Source: Phycisphaeraceae bacterium
Lineage (GTDB): Bacteria > Planctomycetota > Phycisphaerae > Phycisphaerales > UBA1924
Direction of reading: 5' to 3'
Assembly: GCA_019636615.1 (NCBI GenBank)
Contig: JAHBXF010000001.1
Coordinates: 992,001-1,056,000 of the forward strand
Length of the DNA stretch: 64,000 nucleotides
The translations under genes were made by a program, and so were the position numbers. Under the pieces are notes generated by a model that did not search any database, had not been told where the DNA came from, and saw nothing but the letters and a program-made list of their open reading frames with translations. Each line of letters begins with the position of its first letter. The stretch's first letter is position 1. This document shows, in pieces, positions 34,609-43,082 of this stretch.

Positions 34609-35607
34609 TCATTCGTGGTGAGCAGAAATACCCAGACGGTGCAGAAGTCCGTCGAAGTGATCAATGCTGTAAAACTCAAGACTGAGTTTGCCTTTCTTGC
34701 CCGAATGATCGGTGGTGATGATCACTTTCGTGCCCAGTTGCTGCGCGAGTTGGCGCTCGAGATCGCGCAAAACAGCCTGTCTCGCGGTGATTTCCTGCGG
34801 CGTTTCCCGTTTGCTGCCGACCCGCTCGGGAGCAACAGAATGCGCCTTGGCGAGATACTCAACCCGCTTTGTGGTCCACTCGTTCGCCGCCGCTTCTCTG
34901 GCCAGGTTGAGCCGCGCCTCGCCCGCCGGAATTGCCAGGAGTGCTTTTCCGTGCGCGCCTGTCAGTTCACCACGCTGGATCATCTGACATATTTCAGGCT
35001 CAAGTTCGGTCAAACGAATAAGGTTTGCGACCGTGGATCGTTCAAGCGAAACCTTTGACGCAAGATCGGTTTGTGTTAGGCCAAACTGGTCCGATAACGT
35101 CTTGAGCGCCCACGCCTTGTCAATCGGGTTCAGGTCGTCGCGATGAATGTTCTCAACCAGGGCAAGTTCCGCGGCCTGTGCGTCGGAAGCGTCGCGCACA
35201 ATCACCGGAACGTGGTCGAGCCCCGCTTCGCGTGCCGCCCGCCAACGCCGCTCGCCGGCAATCAGTTCGTACCCCCCTTCAGGGCGAGCACGGGCAACAA
35301 CCGGCTGCATCAGCCCGCTCTGCCTGATCGAAGCCGCAAGGCTGGCCAGGGTGATCGGATCGATAGACCGACGGGGCTGGAAGGGGCTCGGGCGCAATGC
35401 ATCGATCGACACACGAATGACGACCTGCCCGTGATCCTCTCCCACCGGCATCGATCCCCCACTCCCGGCTGGATGGACTGGTGGCTCGGGGTGGGCAGCA
35501 ACCCGCGTCGCCGGCGCGATCACAGGGACTGCGGCGGGGGAAAGGAGGGCATCGAGCCCGCGGCCTAGTTTTTTTGCCTGCGTCTTTGGGGATTGAATGT
35601 CGCTCAT
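34609..35607 (-). CDS. parB: ParB/Spo0J-family chromosome partitioning protein
   Basis: The 332-residue protein has the ParB CTPase/nuclease-like domain (VSIDALRPSPFQPRRSIDPI, GYELIAGERRWRAAREAGL, ALVENIHRDDLNPIDKA), the central helix-turn-helix (FGLTQTDLASKVSLERSTVA) and a C-terminal dimerisation region. The start MSDIQSPKTQAKKLGRGLDA is typical (KKLGRGLDALL). CTP-binding motif GERRWRAA is intact. No parA gene is adjacent, which is unusual. A parS-like palindrome lies 64-79 bp upstream of the start. Its neighbours are an orphan ABC ATPase gene upstream and a DNA-binding protein gene downstream. Confidence 0.94.
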   Translation of the reverse strand: MSDIQSPKTQAKKLGRGLDALLSPAAVPVIAPATRVAAHPEPPVHPAGSGGSMPVGEDHGQVVIRVSIDALRPSPFQPRRSIDPITLASLAASIRQSGLMQPVVARARPEGGYELIAGERRWRAAREAGLDHVPVIVRDASDAQAAELALVENIHRDDLNPIDKAWALKTLSDQFGLTQTDLASKVSLERSTVANLIRLTELEPEICQMIQRGELTGAHGKALLAIPAGEARLNLAREAAANEWTTKRVEYLAKAHSVAPERVGSKRETPQEITARQAVLRDLERQLAQQLGTKVIITTDHSGKKGKLSLEFYSIDHFDGLLHRLGISAHHE

Positions 35608-35670
35608 GCGCGACAGTATCTCGGCCCCTGCTGAGCGGCAACCGACACCCGCGTGCTGGATGTGAAATGG

Positions 35671-35686
35671 TGTTCCGTGAGGAACA
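35671..35686. promoter_or_regulatory. parS-like palindrome upstream of parB
   Basis: TGTTCCGTGAGGAACA has perfect 6-bp arms (TGTTCC/GGAACA) of the parS type and the same 16-bp length. The general parS form is TGTTnCACGTGnAACA. Three of the four central bases differ (GTGA in place of ACGT), so binding by ParB is uncertain. It lies between the ABC ATPase stop and parB, and may instead be an operator for parB. Confidence 0.4.
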
Positions 35687-35688
35687 AT

Positions 35689-36834
35689 TCAGTCGCGGAC
35701 GAGGAGTGTCATGTCCTGGGGATTGATGTAGACTGAAAGGCGATCCCCCGCTGTCGCCCGCCCCTTATGACCAAGGGTGGTTCGCTTGACCAACGATCCG
35801 TCAGCGCATCGAAGCGTCTCTTCACAGACCTCGCCCAGAAAGATCGACTCCACAACTTCTACAGCGATGGTGTTCTCAACCGTGCCGGCCGCAAGATCAA
35901 CCGACTCTGGACGAAAGCACACTTCGACCGGCTGACCCTGCTGGTAGGTAACGCCGCTCGGGAATTTCGCGGCGAGTTCACCCACCCCAGTTCGCACGCT
36001 CGCCAGTCCCGAGCGTTCCGCGAGGAACGTCCCGCGCAGAAAATTGCTCTCACCCAAAAATGACGCGACAAAGCGGCTCTCAGGGTGGCGGTAGAGGTGT
36101 TGGGGAGCGCCTGTTTCGATGATCTGCCCGTCCTTCAACACCGCGATTCCATCGGCGATGCTCAAGGCTTCTTTCTGATCGTGCGTCACGTAGAGCGCCG
36201 TGATTCCGGTTGACTTACAGATTCGACGGATCTCAGACCGCAGTTCATGACGCAGTCTCGCGTCGAGGTTTGAAAGAGGTTCGTCGAGGAGAAGCACATC
36301 GGGCTGGATGACCAGGGCGCGGGCGAGCGCGATTCTTTGCTGCTGCCCCCCCGAAAGTTGGTTCGGCTTACGTTCGCCATATGCCCCCATATGTACCGCC
36401 TCGAGCGCTTCGGCGATCCGGCGCTTGCGGTCAATACCTTTCACTTTCCGAACATCGAGGCCAAACCCGACGTTTTCTGCCACTGTCATGTGCGGCCAGA
36501 GGGCGTACGACTGAAAGACCATCCCGGCGTTGCGTCGCTCGGCGGCCATGTAGGTCACATCCCGCACCTGATCCTTCTTCGTGAACAACACCTGTCCCGA
36601 AGTCGGCTCGATGAAGCCCGCGATCATCCGCAGCAGTGTCGTCTTGCCGCACCCAGAGGGGCCCAGCAGAAAATAGAGGTCCCCCGGGGGCACGCTCAGG
36701 GTGACGTTGTTGACCGCCACCGTTTTCCCGCTGCTCAAAAAGGAGGGATACTCCTTGGAAAGATTCTGAACTTGCACACCCGTTGCTTCAGAACGATCCG
36801 TAACGGGGGCTTTGGCGGTGGGGGAGAGGGGCAT
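35689..36834 (-). CDS. ABC transporter ATP-binding protein (MalK/PotA/FbpC type)
   Basis: The 381-residue ATPase has Walker A (LLGPSGCGKTTLL), Q-loop (MVFQSYALWP), signature NQLSGGQQQRIALARAL, Walker B (DVLLLDEPLSNLD), H-loop (YVTHDQKEA), and a C-terminal TOBE-like domain (GQPVEVCFRPESVDLAAG). That architecture is the CUT1/PotA-type importer ATPase for sugars, polyamines or iron. No permease or binding-protein gene adjoins it, so it must serve a transporter encoded elsewhere. ATG 36834 is chosen over an upstream TTG. It is divergent from the DUF721 gene and precedes parB on the same strand. Confidence 0.9.
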   Translation of the reverse strand: MPLSPTAKAPVTDRSEATGVQVQNLSKEYPSFLSSGKTVAVNNVTLSVPPGDLYFLLGPSGCGKTTLLRMIAGFIEPTSGQVLFTKKDQVRDVTYMAAERRNAGMVFQSYALWPHMTVAENVGFGLDVRKVKGIDRKRRIAEALEAVHMGAYGERKPNQLSGGQQQRIALARALVIQPDVLLLDEPLSNLDARLRHELRSEIRRICKSTGITALYVTHDQKEALSIADGIAVLKDGQIIETGAPQHLYRHPESRFVASFLGESNFLRGTFLAERSGLASVRTGVGELAAKFPSGVTYQQGQPVEVCFRPESVDLAAGTVENTIAVEVVESIFLGEVCEETLRCADGSLVKRTTLGHKGRATAGDRLSVYINPQDMTLLVRD

Positions 36835-36968
36835 GGGACAAGAATGTAGCCGCGAAATGTGCAAATTGGCTTTGCGTGCGCGGCGTTTTCCTGTAGGATT
36901 TGGATTCCCGGCCGCGCAGGCGGCCAGCAGCCCTCTTCTCTCCTTTACGCACCAAAGGGGTACACCCG

Positions 36969-37313
36969 ATGAAGCGAACGCCAGTGACGATGGAACTCGA
37001 GCGACTCAGGCGGTTCAAGGCCAAGGTCGCTCCCGACCTCTCGATGCACGAGGATATCGACGAGGTCTACAAGTCCTTCGCCAAGCAGCAGAAAGCGGTG
37101 GGGGCCCTCGACGACATGTGGAAGCAGATCGCCCCGCCCCAGTTCATCGCCAGGGCTTCGGTGCAGAAACTATCTTCAACCGGGGTACTCACCATCAAGG
37201 CAGAAGACGCCGCCACGGCGTACGAGTTTGACCGCTGGCTGCGCGGCGGGGGCCTGGCCTTTCTCAAGCAGCGCTGCCGGGTCACGCTCAAGTCGGTCAA
37301 GGTTCAGCAGTAA
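36969..37313 (+). CDS. DUF721/DciA-like protein
   Basis: The 114-residue protein fits the DUF721 family, which includes DciA, a loader of the replicative helicase in bacteria lacking DnaC. It has a middle strand-helix core (ALDDMWKQIAPPQFIARASV, LTIKAEDAATAYEFDRWLRG) and a C-terminal beta strand (RCRVTLKSVKVQQ). The assignment is by pattern, not by a diagnostic motif, so it is moderate. The ATG at 36969 has a GGGG-type site nearby. Its position near parB fits a chromosome-replication neighbourhood. Confidence 0.5.
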   Translation: MKRTPVTMELERLRRFKAKVAPDLSMHEDIDEVYKSFAKQQKAVGALDDMWKQIAPPQFIARASVQKLSSTGVLTIKAEDAATAYEFDRWLRGGGLAFLKQRCRVTLKSVKVQQ

Positions 37314-37351
37314 GCCGCGCACCGCTTCTCCTGAGCATAGGAGATGACAGC

Positions 37352-38410
37352 ATGTTCGCCAGAATGATCCGCTGGCTGTCCCTCGCGCTGGCCTGTGCGC
37401 TCGCGGCGATGTCGCCGCGCGCCGCGGCGCAGATCGATATTGATCAGGTCGCCGGCCAGTGGGCGGGTGATTGGAAGGGTTCAGGCGAGTCCGGCTGGGT
37501 GCAGTTCACGCTCGATGCCGACGGCACCTTTCTCGGTATTGCCGTTGTGCGTTCGCGCGGCATCTTCGGCAACATCCAGGGCATCGTGGGCTCGTCGGGG
37601 GTGTTCGCCGCGGAGTTTGAGTCTGACGGCGCGCTCACGCCGATCACGGGCACTCTCGGCGTCAGGCGCGGCACCCTGCCGGGGAAAGCGCAGTACACAA
37701 CCCCCGAAGGCAAAGTCATCAAAGTCGGTTTCACGCTGCGGCCGTGGAATCCCGGCGCGCTGCCGCCGGTCGCCCGCTTTGCCGGCACGTGGGGCGGCGC
37801 GTGGAACGCGAAGTTTGGCAGAGGGCTTTCGCGTGTCGAGATTGATCCTGAGGGCAACCTCTCCGCCGGTGTCTTTGATACCACCTCGGGTGAATCGTCA
37901 ACCATCGAAGGGCGGGTGTTTGCCAACGGTGTCTTCGCCGGCCGCTTTACCGATGACCTCAAGAGCGGGTACATGGTCGTCGGTGATATCAAAGCGGGGA
38001 AGACAACGCTCGCGGCCTCGCTCGCGGGTGAACCAGACACGGGCAAGCCGATCCCGCTGAAAGCAACCCTGCGCCCTCAGGTGCCGGGCTCGTACGCGGG
38101 CGAGTGGCGCGGCACGGCGCGCGCGGGCAAGGTGTCGTTCGCCGTTGAACTTTCGATTGCCGAAGACGGGTACGCCCATGGCGCGGTGTATGAGTTGGAG
38201 GGCGGGGCGGCGGGATCGATGGTGAGCGAACTCTCGCTGGGTGTGCTCACCTCGGGAGATTTCGCCGGGCTCAGCACCGGTGAAGACGGCAGCGCGATCT
38301 TCTTCGGCAAGATCAAGCGCCGCAAGAACCTCACGCTCACCGGCGTGGCGACCGAGATCTTCGGCGCCACCAAGACGCGTCTCTCGCTCACGCTCGCGCC
38401 GGCCCAGTAA
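37352..38410 (+). CDS. Exported protein with three beta-rich repeats
   Basis: A 352-residue secreted protein: signal peptide (LSLALACALAAMSPRAAA), then three modules of about 110 residues, each opening with a tryptophan-rich strand (VAGQWAGDWKGSGESGWVQF, FAGTWGGAWNAKFGRGLSRV, YAGEWRGTARAGKVSFAVEL) and containing G-x-F-A/G strand repeats (GVFAAEFESDGAL, GVFAGRFTDDLKSG, GDFAGLSTGEDGS). No catalytic residues stand out. The repeats suggest internal duplication; ligand or structural roles are both possible. It follows the DUF721 gene by 38 nt on the same strand. Confidence 0.75.
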   Translation: MFARMIRWLSLALACALAAMSPRAAAQIDIDQVAGQWAGDWKGSGESGWVQFTLDADGTFLGIAVVRSRGIFGNIQGIVGSSGVFAAEFESDGALTPITGTLGVRRGTLPGKAQYTTPEGKVIKVGFTLRPWNPGALPPVARFAGTWGGAWNAKFGRGLSRVEIDPEGNLSAGVFDTTSGESSTIEGRVFANGVFAGRFTDDLKSGYMVVGDIKAGKTTLAASLAGEPDTGKPIPLKATLRPQVPGSYAGEWRGTARAGKVSFAVELSIAEDGYAHGAVYELEGGAAGSMVSELSLGVLTSGDFAGLSTGEDGSAIFFGKIKRRKNLTLTGVATEIFGATKTRLSLTLAPAQ

Positions 38411-38586
38411 GTCGTCGCGTGGGCGAAGCGAGGGTGCCGGCGGCGCACAGAGACGATGCCAGCGCGGCCACCCTTGCCGGGGGAAAGCCGCGGCTCGCGC
38501 TCAAGAGGCACTCTCTCCGACGCACCCGCCCCCGGCGGGGTGCGTATGGATGAACGGAGGGCGGCCATCGAGCCGATCAATGATTC

Positions 38587-40173
38587 ATGCCGGGCACACC
38601 ACACACAGACCTGCCCCCGGAACTGCTGGCCCACATGCAGGCCATCAAGGCCAAGGCCATCGAGTACGGCCTGGACTTCTTTGAAGTCGTCTTCGAGGTG
38701 CTGCCCTTCGACATGATGAACCAGATCGCCTCGTACGGCGGCTTCCCTGTGCGCTACCCGCACTGGCGGTGGGGCATGGAGTACGAGAAACTCAGCAAGC
38801 GGGACGCCTACGGCCTTGGGCGCATCTACGAGATGGTCATCAACAACGACCCCTGTTACGCCTATCTGCAGGAGTCCAACGCCGTCACCGATCAGAAACT
38901 GGTGATGGCGCACGTCTACGGGCACGCCGATTTCTTCAAGCACAACCTCTGGTTCTCGAAGACAAACCGCAAGATGATGGACGAGATGGCCAACCACGCC
39001 ACGCGCGTGCGCCGGCACATCGACCGCCACGGTCAGGAGGCGGTCGAGCGGTTCATCGACACGTGCCTCACCATCGAGAACCTGATCGATCCGCACAGCC
39101 TCTTCGTGGCGCGTGACGCGGCCGGCGGCGGCGCGGCCCGGCGCGCCAGCGCGCTCGATGAAGACGCGGGCGAGGGCGCGGGGCGCGGCGAGGGAGGGGG
39201 CTACGAGCACGACAAACTCCCCGCAAAGGAGTACATGGACCCCTTCATCAACCCGCAGCGCGTGCTCGACCAGCAGAAGCGCGAGTTTGAGGACCGGGCG
39301 CGCGCCGACGCGGGCAAGTTCCCGCGCACCCCCACGCGCGACGTGCTGCTCTTCCTGCTGCGGCACGCGCCGATGCAGGCGTGGCAGCAGGACATCCTGG
39401 GCATCATCCGCGACGAGTCGTATTACTACGCCCCGCAGGCCATGACCAAGATCATGAACGAGGGGTGGGCGACCTACTGGCACAGCAAACTCATGACGCG
39501 CCACTTTCTCGAAGCGCGCGAGATCGTGCACTACGCCGACCAGCACTCTGGCGTGGTGCACATGCCCCCGGGCGGGTTCAACCCGTACAAAATCGGCGTG
39601 GAGCTCTTCAAGGACATCGAGCGGCGGTGGGACCGCGGCCAGCACGGACCGCGTTGGGAAGAACTCGAGGGCATCGGCGCGAAAGACGCCTTCGACGACA
39701 GGAGCGGCGCGGGGCGGGCCAAGATCTTCGACGTGCGCCGCATCTACAACGACGTGTCGTTCATCGATGAGTTTCTCACGGAAGAGTTTGTCGAGCGGTT
39801 CAAGATGTACCGCACGCAGCGCGACCCGCAGACGGGCGAGATGCGCATCGTCAGCCGCGACTACAGGCGCGTGAAGCAGACGCTGCTTCACCACCTCACC
39901 AACGCCGGCCAGCCGTTTATCTACGTGGCCGACGCCAACTATCTCAACCGCGGCGAACTCATGCTCGCGCACAAGTTCACGGGGCTCGAGATCGAGGCCG
40001 CGCGGGCCACGGAAGTTCTGCGCAGCCTGCGCACCATCTGGGGCCGGCCGGTGCACCTCATGTCCCGCGTCAACGAAGAGCCGCACCTGCTCACGATGAA
40101 CACCCCCGACGGCACGATGGAGCGGCAGCGCATCACCGAAGAAACGCCCGAGCCCGCGCACGTCATTCTGTAG
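38587..40173 (+). CDS. spoVR: SpoVR-family protein
   Basis: The 528-residue protein carries the SpoVR signature (FFEVVFEVLPFDMMNQIASY, YPHWRWGMEYEKLS, MAHVYGHADFFKHN, ESYYYAPQAMTKIMNEGWAT). In Bacillus it is needed for spore cortex formation; in non-sporulating bacteria it is usually beside prkA and a DUF444 gene in a stress operon. Neither partner is present here. A Gly/Ala-rich disordered loop (residues about 178-205) is inserted after the first domain. The ATG at 38587 overlaps no other gene. Its end overlaps the convergent lipoprotein gene by 11 nt. Confidence 0.92.
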   Translation: MPGTPHTDLPPELLAHMQAIKAKAIEYGLDFFEVVFEVLPFDMMNQIASYGGFPVRYPHWRWGMEYEKLSKRDAYGLGRIYEMVINNDPCYAYLQESNAVTDQKLVMAHVYGHADFFKHNLWFSKTNRKMMDEMANHATRVRRHIDRHGQEAVERFIDTCLTIENLIDPHSLFVARDAAGGGAARRASALDEDAGEGAGRGEGGGYEHDKLPAKEYMDPFINPQRVLDQQKREFEDRARADAGKFPRTPTRDVLLFLLRHAPMQAWQQDILGIIRDESYYYAPQAMTKIMNEGWATYWHSKLMTRHFLEAREIVHYADQHSGVVHMPPGGFNPYKIGVELFKDIERRWDRGQHGPRWEELEGIGAKDAFDDRSGAGRAKIFDVRRIYNDVSFIDEFLTEEFVERFKMYRTQRDPQTGEMRIVSRDYRRVKQTLLHHLTNAGQPFIYVADANYLNRGELMLAHKFTGLEIEAARATEVLRSLRTIWGRPVHLMSRVNEEPHLLTMNTPDGTMERQRITEETPEPAHVIL

Positions 40174-40777
40174 CGGCGGGCCCTGGCGCGGGCGTGCCCG
40201 GCGCGGGCTGGCGGCCGGCGGCGGCGATGCGCCGGGCGATTGTGCCGGCCAAGCGTCGTTCCAGCGCTTCGTCCCGCTCGCGCGGGGTTTCGTAGCCGTA
40301 CCCAAGGCCGCGCGCGCTCAGCGCCGGGTCGGTCGTCACGCTCGGCAGCGTCGGTGTGCGGCTGCTCACCCGCCACCCCGGAGACTGCGCCCTGTAGACC
40401 GTGACGCGCACGCGGCAGATCATGCCCGCCTGGCCCTGCGCTGCTTGTTGGTCTGGTTCAAAGAGCACCACGGCGCGTCGTCGCTGCTCGTTCACAAGCC
40501 CTTCGACCTCCTGCCCGAGGCTCGACTCGTCGGTCTTCCAGGGCGTGGCCAGCCCGGCCGAGTGCCTGGGCTGGGTGGTGATTACACCCTTGGCCGCGTC
40601 GATGCGCTCCAGGGCGAAGCCCTGCTCGCGCAGCACTTCTTTCGCCGCGTCGAAGGCGTCGGTGTAGGCGTCGGCCGAGACCGCGACATCGGACGTGCGC
40701 GCCCCGCGGGCGCACCCGCCCAGCAGCAGGGCGCACCCGGCGACCACCATCACCGCATGCCAGAATCGTCCCGTCAT
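40163..40777 (-). CDS. Predicted lipoprotein
   Basis: The 204-residue protein has a lipobox (VVAGCALLLGGCARG; lipidated cysteine at residue 22 or the preceding one). A soluble domain follows (SADAYTDAFDAAKEVLREQG, FALERIDAAKGVITTQP) with a beta-strand pattern like small periplasmic ligand or assembly domains, then a disordered proline/alanine-rich tail. ATG 40777 is chosen; upstream codons lack signal features. The family is not recognised. It converges with spoVR, sharing 11 nt. Confidence 0.75.
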   Translation of the reverse strand: MTGRFWHAVMVVAGCALLLGGCARGARTSDVAVSADAYTDAFDAAKEVLREQGFALERIDAAKGVITTQPRHSAGLATPWKTDESSLGQEVEGLVNEQRRRAVVLFEPDQQAAQGQAGMICRVRVTVYRAQSPGWRVSSRTPTLPSVTTDPALSARGLGYGYETPRERDEALERRLAGTIARRIAAAGRQPAPGTPAPGPAATE

Positions 40778-40891
40778 GCACAACGCTAGGCGCACCGTGC
40801 CGCGCCGCCGGCGCGGCGGGAATAAACTCGCCCGTGCCGCGTTCCCGCGGGAGGGGCCCCGGCGTCGCCCGGCACGCAGGGAGGATCGCGC

Positions 40892-41170
40892 ATGCGCACA
40901 CTGGGGCTCTTGCTCATGGCCGCCGGTGGCGGGTTGATGATGTGGGGCATCATCAACGCGCTCTATCTGTTTGGAGACGTGTACAACCACCTGCTGACCG
41001 ACCCGATCGCCGACCCGCAGGTTGCGGAAGAGGATCAGGCCTCGCAGATGCTCTCGGTCGCGCTGCGCGGTGCCATCGGGGTTCCGCTGCTGGTGGCGGG
41101 GTTTGTGATGAGCCGCGTGGGCGCGCTGCGGGCGCGGCGTGCGGCGATGCGTCATGCCGTGGCGAGGTAA
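40892..41170 (+). CDS. Small two-helix membrane protein
   Basis: The 92-residue product has two predicted transmembrane helices (TLGLLLMAAGGGLMMWGIIN and GAIGVPLLVAGFVMSRVGAL) joined by an acidic loop (TDPIADPQVAEEDQASQ) and a basic tail. GGGAGG-like sequence precedes the ATG (GGAGGATCGCGC). Unknown family. Its last 19 nt overlap the end of the convergent surface-protein gene. Confidence 0.7.
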   Translation: MRTLGLLLMAAGGGLMMWGIINALYLFGDVYNHLLTDPIADPQVAEEDQASQMLSVALRGAIGVPLLVAGFVMSRVGALRARRAAMRHAVAR

Positions 41171-42810
41171 AGGAATCGGTCGTCGTCAACGGTGAAGACC
41201 TGCACGCCGCTGAAGCGTGCTCGCTCGGGGAGGTACGCCGCGGCGAAGTAGGCGTCGTTGACGGTGCCGCGCAGGTCGATCGCGCCGATGCTGCCGGGGC
41301 CGGCCCAGAGGTCGTCCTGGTCGAGGAGCGTGCCGTTGATGGGATCAACGCCGGCGGCGACGCGGATGCGCTGCACGTTGCCGCGCACGCTCACGGCGCC
41401 CACGGTGCCCGCGCCCCACTGCACGGCGGAGCCTTCGCCCTCCATGACGTAGCGGAATGACTGGTCGGTGAGCGAGGCGCCCGCGGCCACTTCGAGGTTG
41501 GTGACAACGGCGACATTCACGCGTTGGATGTGGCCGGCCCACACCGCGGCCTCGATGGCCATGGTGGTGGTGAAGGTTCGCACGGTGCCGGATGCCAGGA
41601 GCAGGCCGCCGGTGATCCATCCCGCGTTGAACTGTGTGACATTGCCGTGGACGATGAAGTCGCCGCTGAAGACGCCGCCGATGCGCACGTTGCCAAGCGT
41701 GGCGCGGGCGGTTGAATCCCACAGGCCCACGATGGCGCCGAAGTCTTCGCGCACGTTGAGGCGGCCGAGCCACGGCGCTTCGATGCGTGAGAGTTCGTCG
41801 TGTTGCAGGTCGGGTCGGGAGTGGTCTTCAACCCAGAGCACGGCGTAGGCCTGAAGCGTGTGGATGGGGGACTGGCTGTTGTAGCGAAGGTTGATGATGT
41901 CGCCGCGCACGGCGATCCTGGTGGGCAGGCCCGCGCCGGCGATGGTGACGTCGGTATCGGCAAGCGTGAGGGCGTTGAGTGCGCCCAGGGTGCCGCCGAG
42001 CTCGATGCGTCCGCCGGCGAAGTTCACCATGCGTCCGTCGATGGCCCGCAGCGATCCATCGCCGACGATGTTGAGCGAGATGTCTGTCATGCGGTCGGCG
42101 CCGCCGCGGACGTTGATCGAGAGGGCGCTCTTGTCCGTGGTGCCGTAGAGCACGAGGGATGCCGGGCCGCCGAAGGGATCGGTGATGAACTCGGCAAAGC
42201 CGGGCCCGCGCAGCGCGAAGGTGACCAGGCTGCCGTCCTCGTCCGTGCTGGTGATGGTCACGTTCTTGCGGCCCTCGGTGGTGCCGATGGCCAGCCGCAG
42301 CCGGAAGGTGCCCTCGCTCACCGAGAGGTTGTTGTCGATGAACTCGTCGGCCTCGGGCGCGGCCTCGACGGTCGCGGCAACGTTGTAGATGCCCGGTTCG
42401 GGGATGTCGCTGACCACGGCGCGGGCCTTGATGGTGATCGACTGCCCGGGGCGGAGGTTGACATTGCGCACGACCGTCGCCACGGCGCCCAGGGGCTCTT
42501 CGCCGGGAAAACTCGGAGCCCAGAAGCGGATGATCGCGGGCCCCTTGGCGACCTCGTCGCCCACGTTCTGAACCACCGCCGCGAGGTTCATGCGGTCGCC
42601 GGGCACAACAAACGCCGGGAGCGTGTTGAGCACGTTGATCGTGAGGTCGGCCCCCAGGGCCAGGCGGGTTTCGAGGGTTTCGATGGTGGTTCTCACAGAG
42701 GGTGCATCGTGCCCGTGCCAACGTGCGATGAACCCAATGGCCAAGCCCTGGTCGGGGCCCCTGTGGCGGCGCGGACGGCGCGGCGTGTGCCGGATGTGCC
42801 GTTGAGGCAT
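41152..42810 (-). CDS. Planctomycete surface protein with LExR-type N-terminus and CARDB-like domain
   Basis: The 552-residue protein has a long basic N-terminus ending in IETLETRLALGADLTINV, resembling the LExR-xLL-type leader common at the start of planctomycete surface proteins. A CARDB-like beta-sandwich follows (INVLNTLPAFVVPGDRMNLA through GIYNVAATVEA). The rest is repetitive beta-strand sequence typical of large adhesin-like helices (IRIGGVFSGDFIVHGNVTQF-like units). No catalytic motif. ATG 42810 is used. It is divergent from the next gene, with a 272-nt spacer, and overlaps the end of the small membrane-protein gene. Confidence 0.72.
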   Translation of the reverse strand: MPQRHIRHTPRRPRRHRGPDQGLAIGFIARWHGHDAPSVRTTIETLETRLALGADLTINVLNTLPAFVVPGDRMNLAAVVQNVGDEVAKGPAIIRFWAPSFPGEEPLGAVATVVRNVNLRPGQSITIKARAVVSDIPEPGIYNVAATVEAAPEADEFIDNNLSVSEGTFRLRLAIGTTEGRKNVTITSTDEDGSLVTFALRGPGFAEFITDPFGGPASLVLYGTTDKSALSINVRGGADRMTDISLNIVGDGSLRAIDGRMVNFAGGRIELGGTLGALNALTLADTDVTIAGAGLPTRIAVRGDIINLRYNSQSPIHTLQAYAVLWVEDHSRPDLQHDELSRIEAPWLGRLNVREDFGAIVGLWDSTARATLGNVRIGGVFSGDFIVHGNVTQFNAGWITGGLLLASGTVRTFTTTMAIEAAVWAGHIQRVNVAVVTNLEVAAGASLTDQSFRYVMEGEGSAVQWGAGTVGAVSVRGNVQRIRVAAGVDPINGTLLDQDDLWAGPGSIGAIDLRGTVNDAYFAAAYLPERARFSGVQVFTVDDDRFLYLATA

Positions 42811-43082
42811 CGCCCGAGAACCGAAAGGGGGGCGGGCGCGGGCGCGCGTCGGGGCTGACTGAAGATGCCCCGGCGGGTGACAACTCATCACGGATCGCGC
42901 GTGCGCGTGCCGCGCAGCGGCCGGGGGGATGTTCGGGCTTTGGACGAATCCTGCGGGCCTAGGCCCCGTATAAGTAGGAAGATTGGATCCGCACGGAGAA
43001 GGGCACACGGCGGAGGCTTCCGCCGGTATACCCTAGCGACTCGATGGATCCCCAGGACCTATGAAAGGATCGCGGCGTCCGC

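Noticed and set aside
35671-35686. Calling a definite parS
   Set aside because: Three central bases differ from the usual ACGT centre, so it is listed only as parS-like.
35671-35686. Reading the same palindrome as a terminator for the ABC ATPase gene
   Set aside because: The stem is only six base pairs and no T-run follows on the gene's strand.
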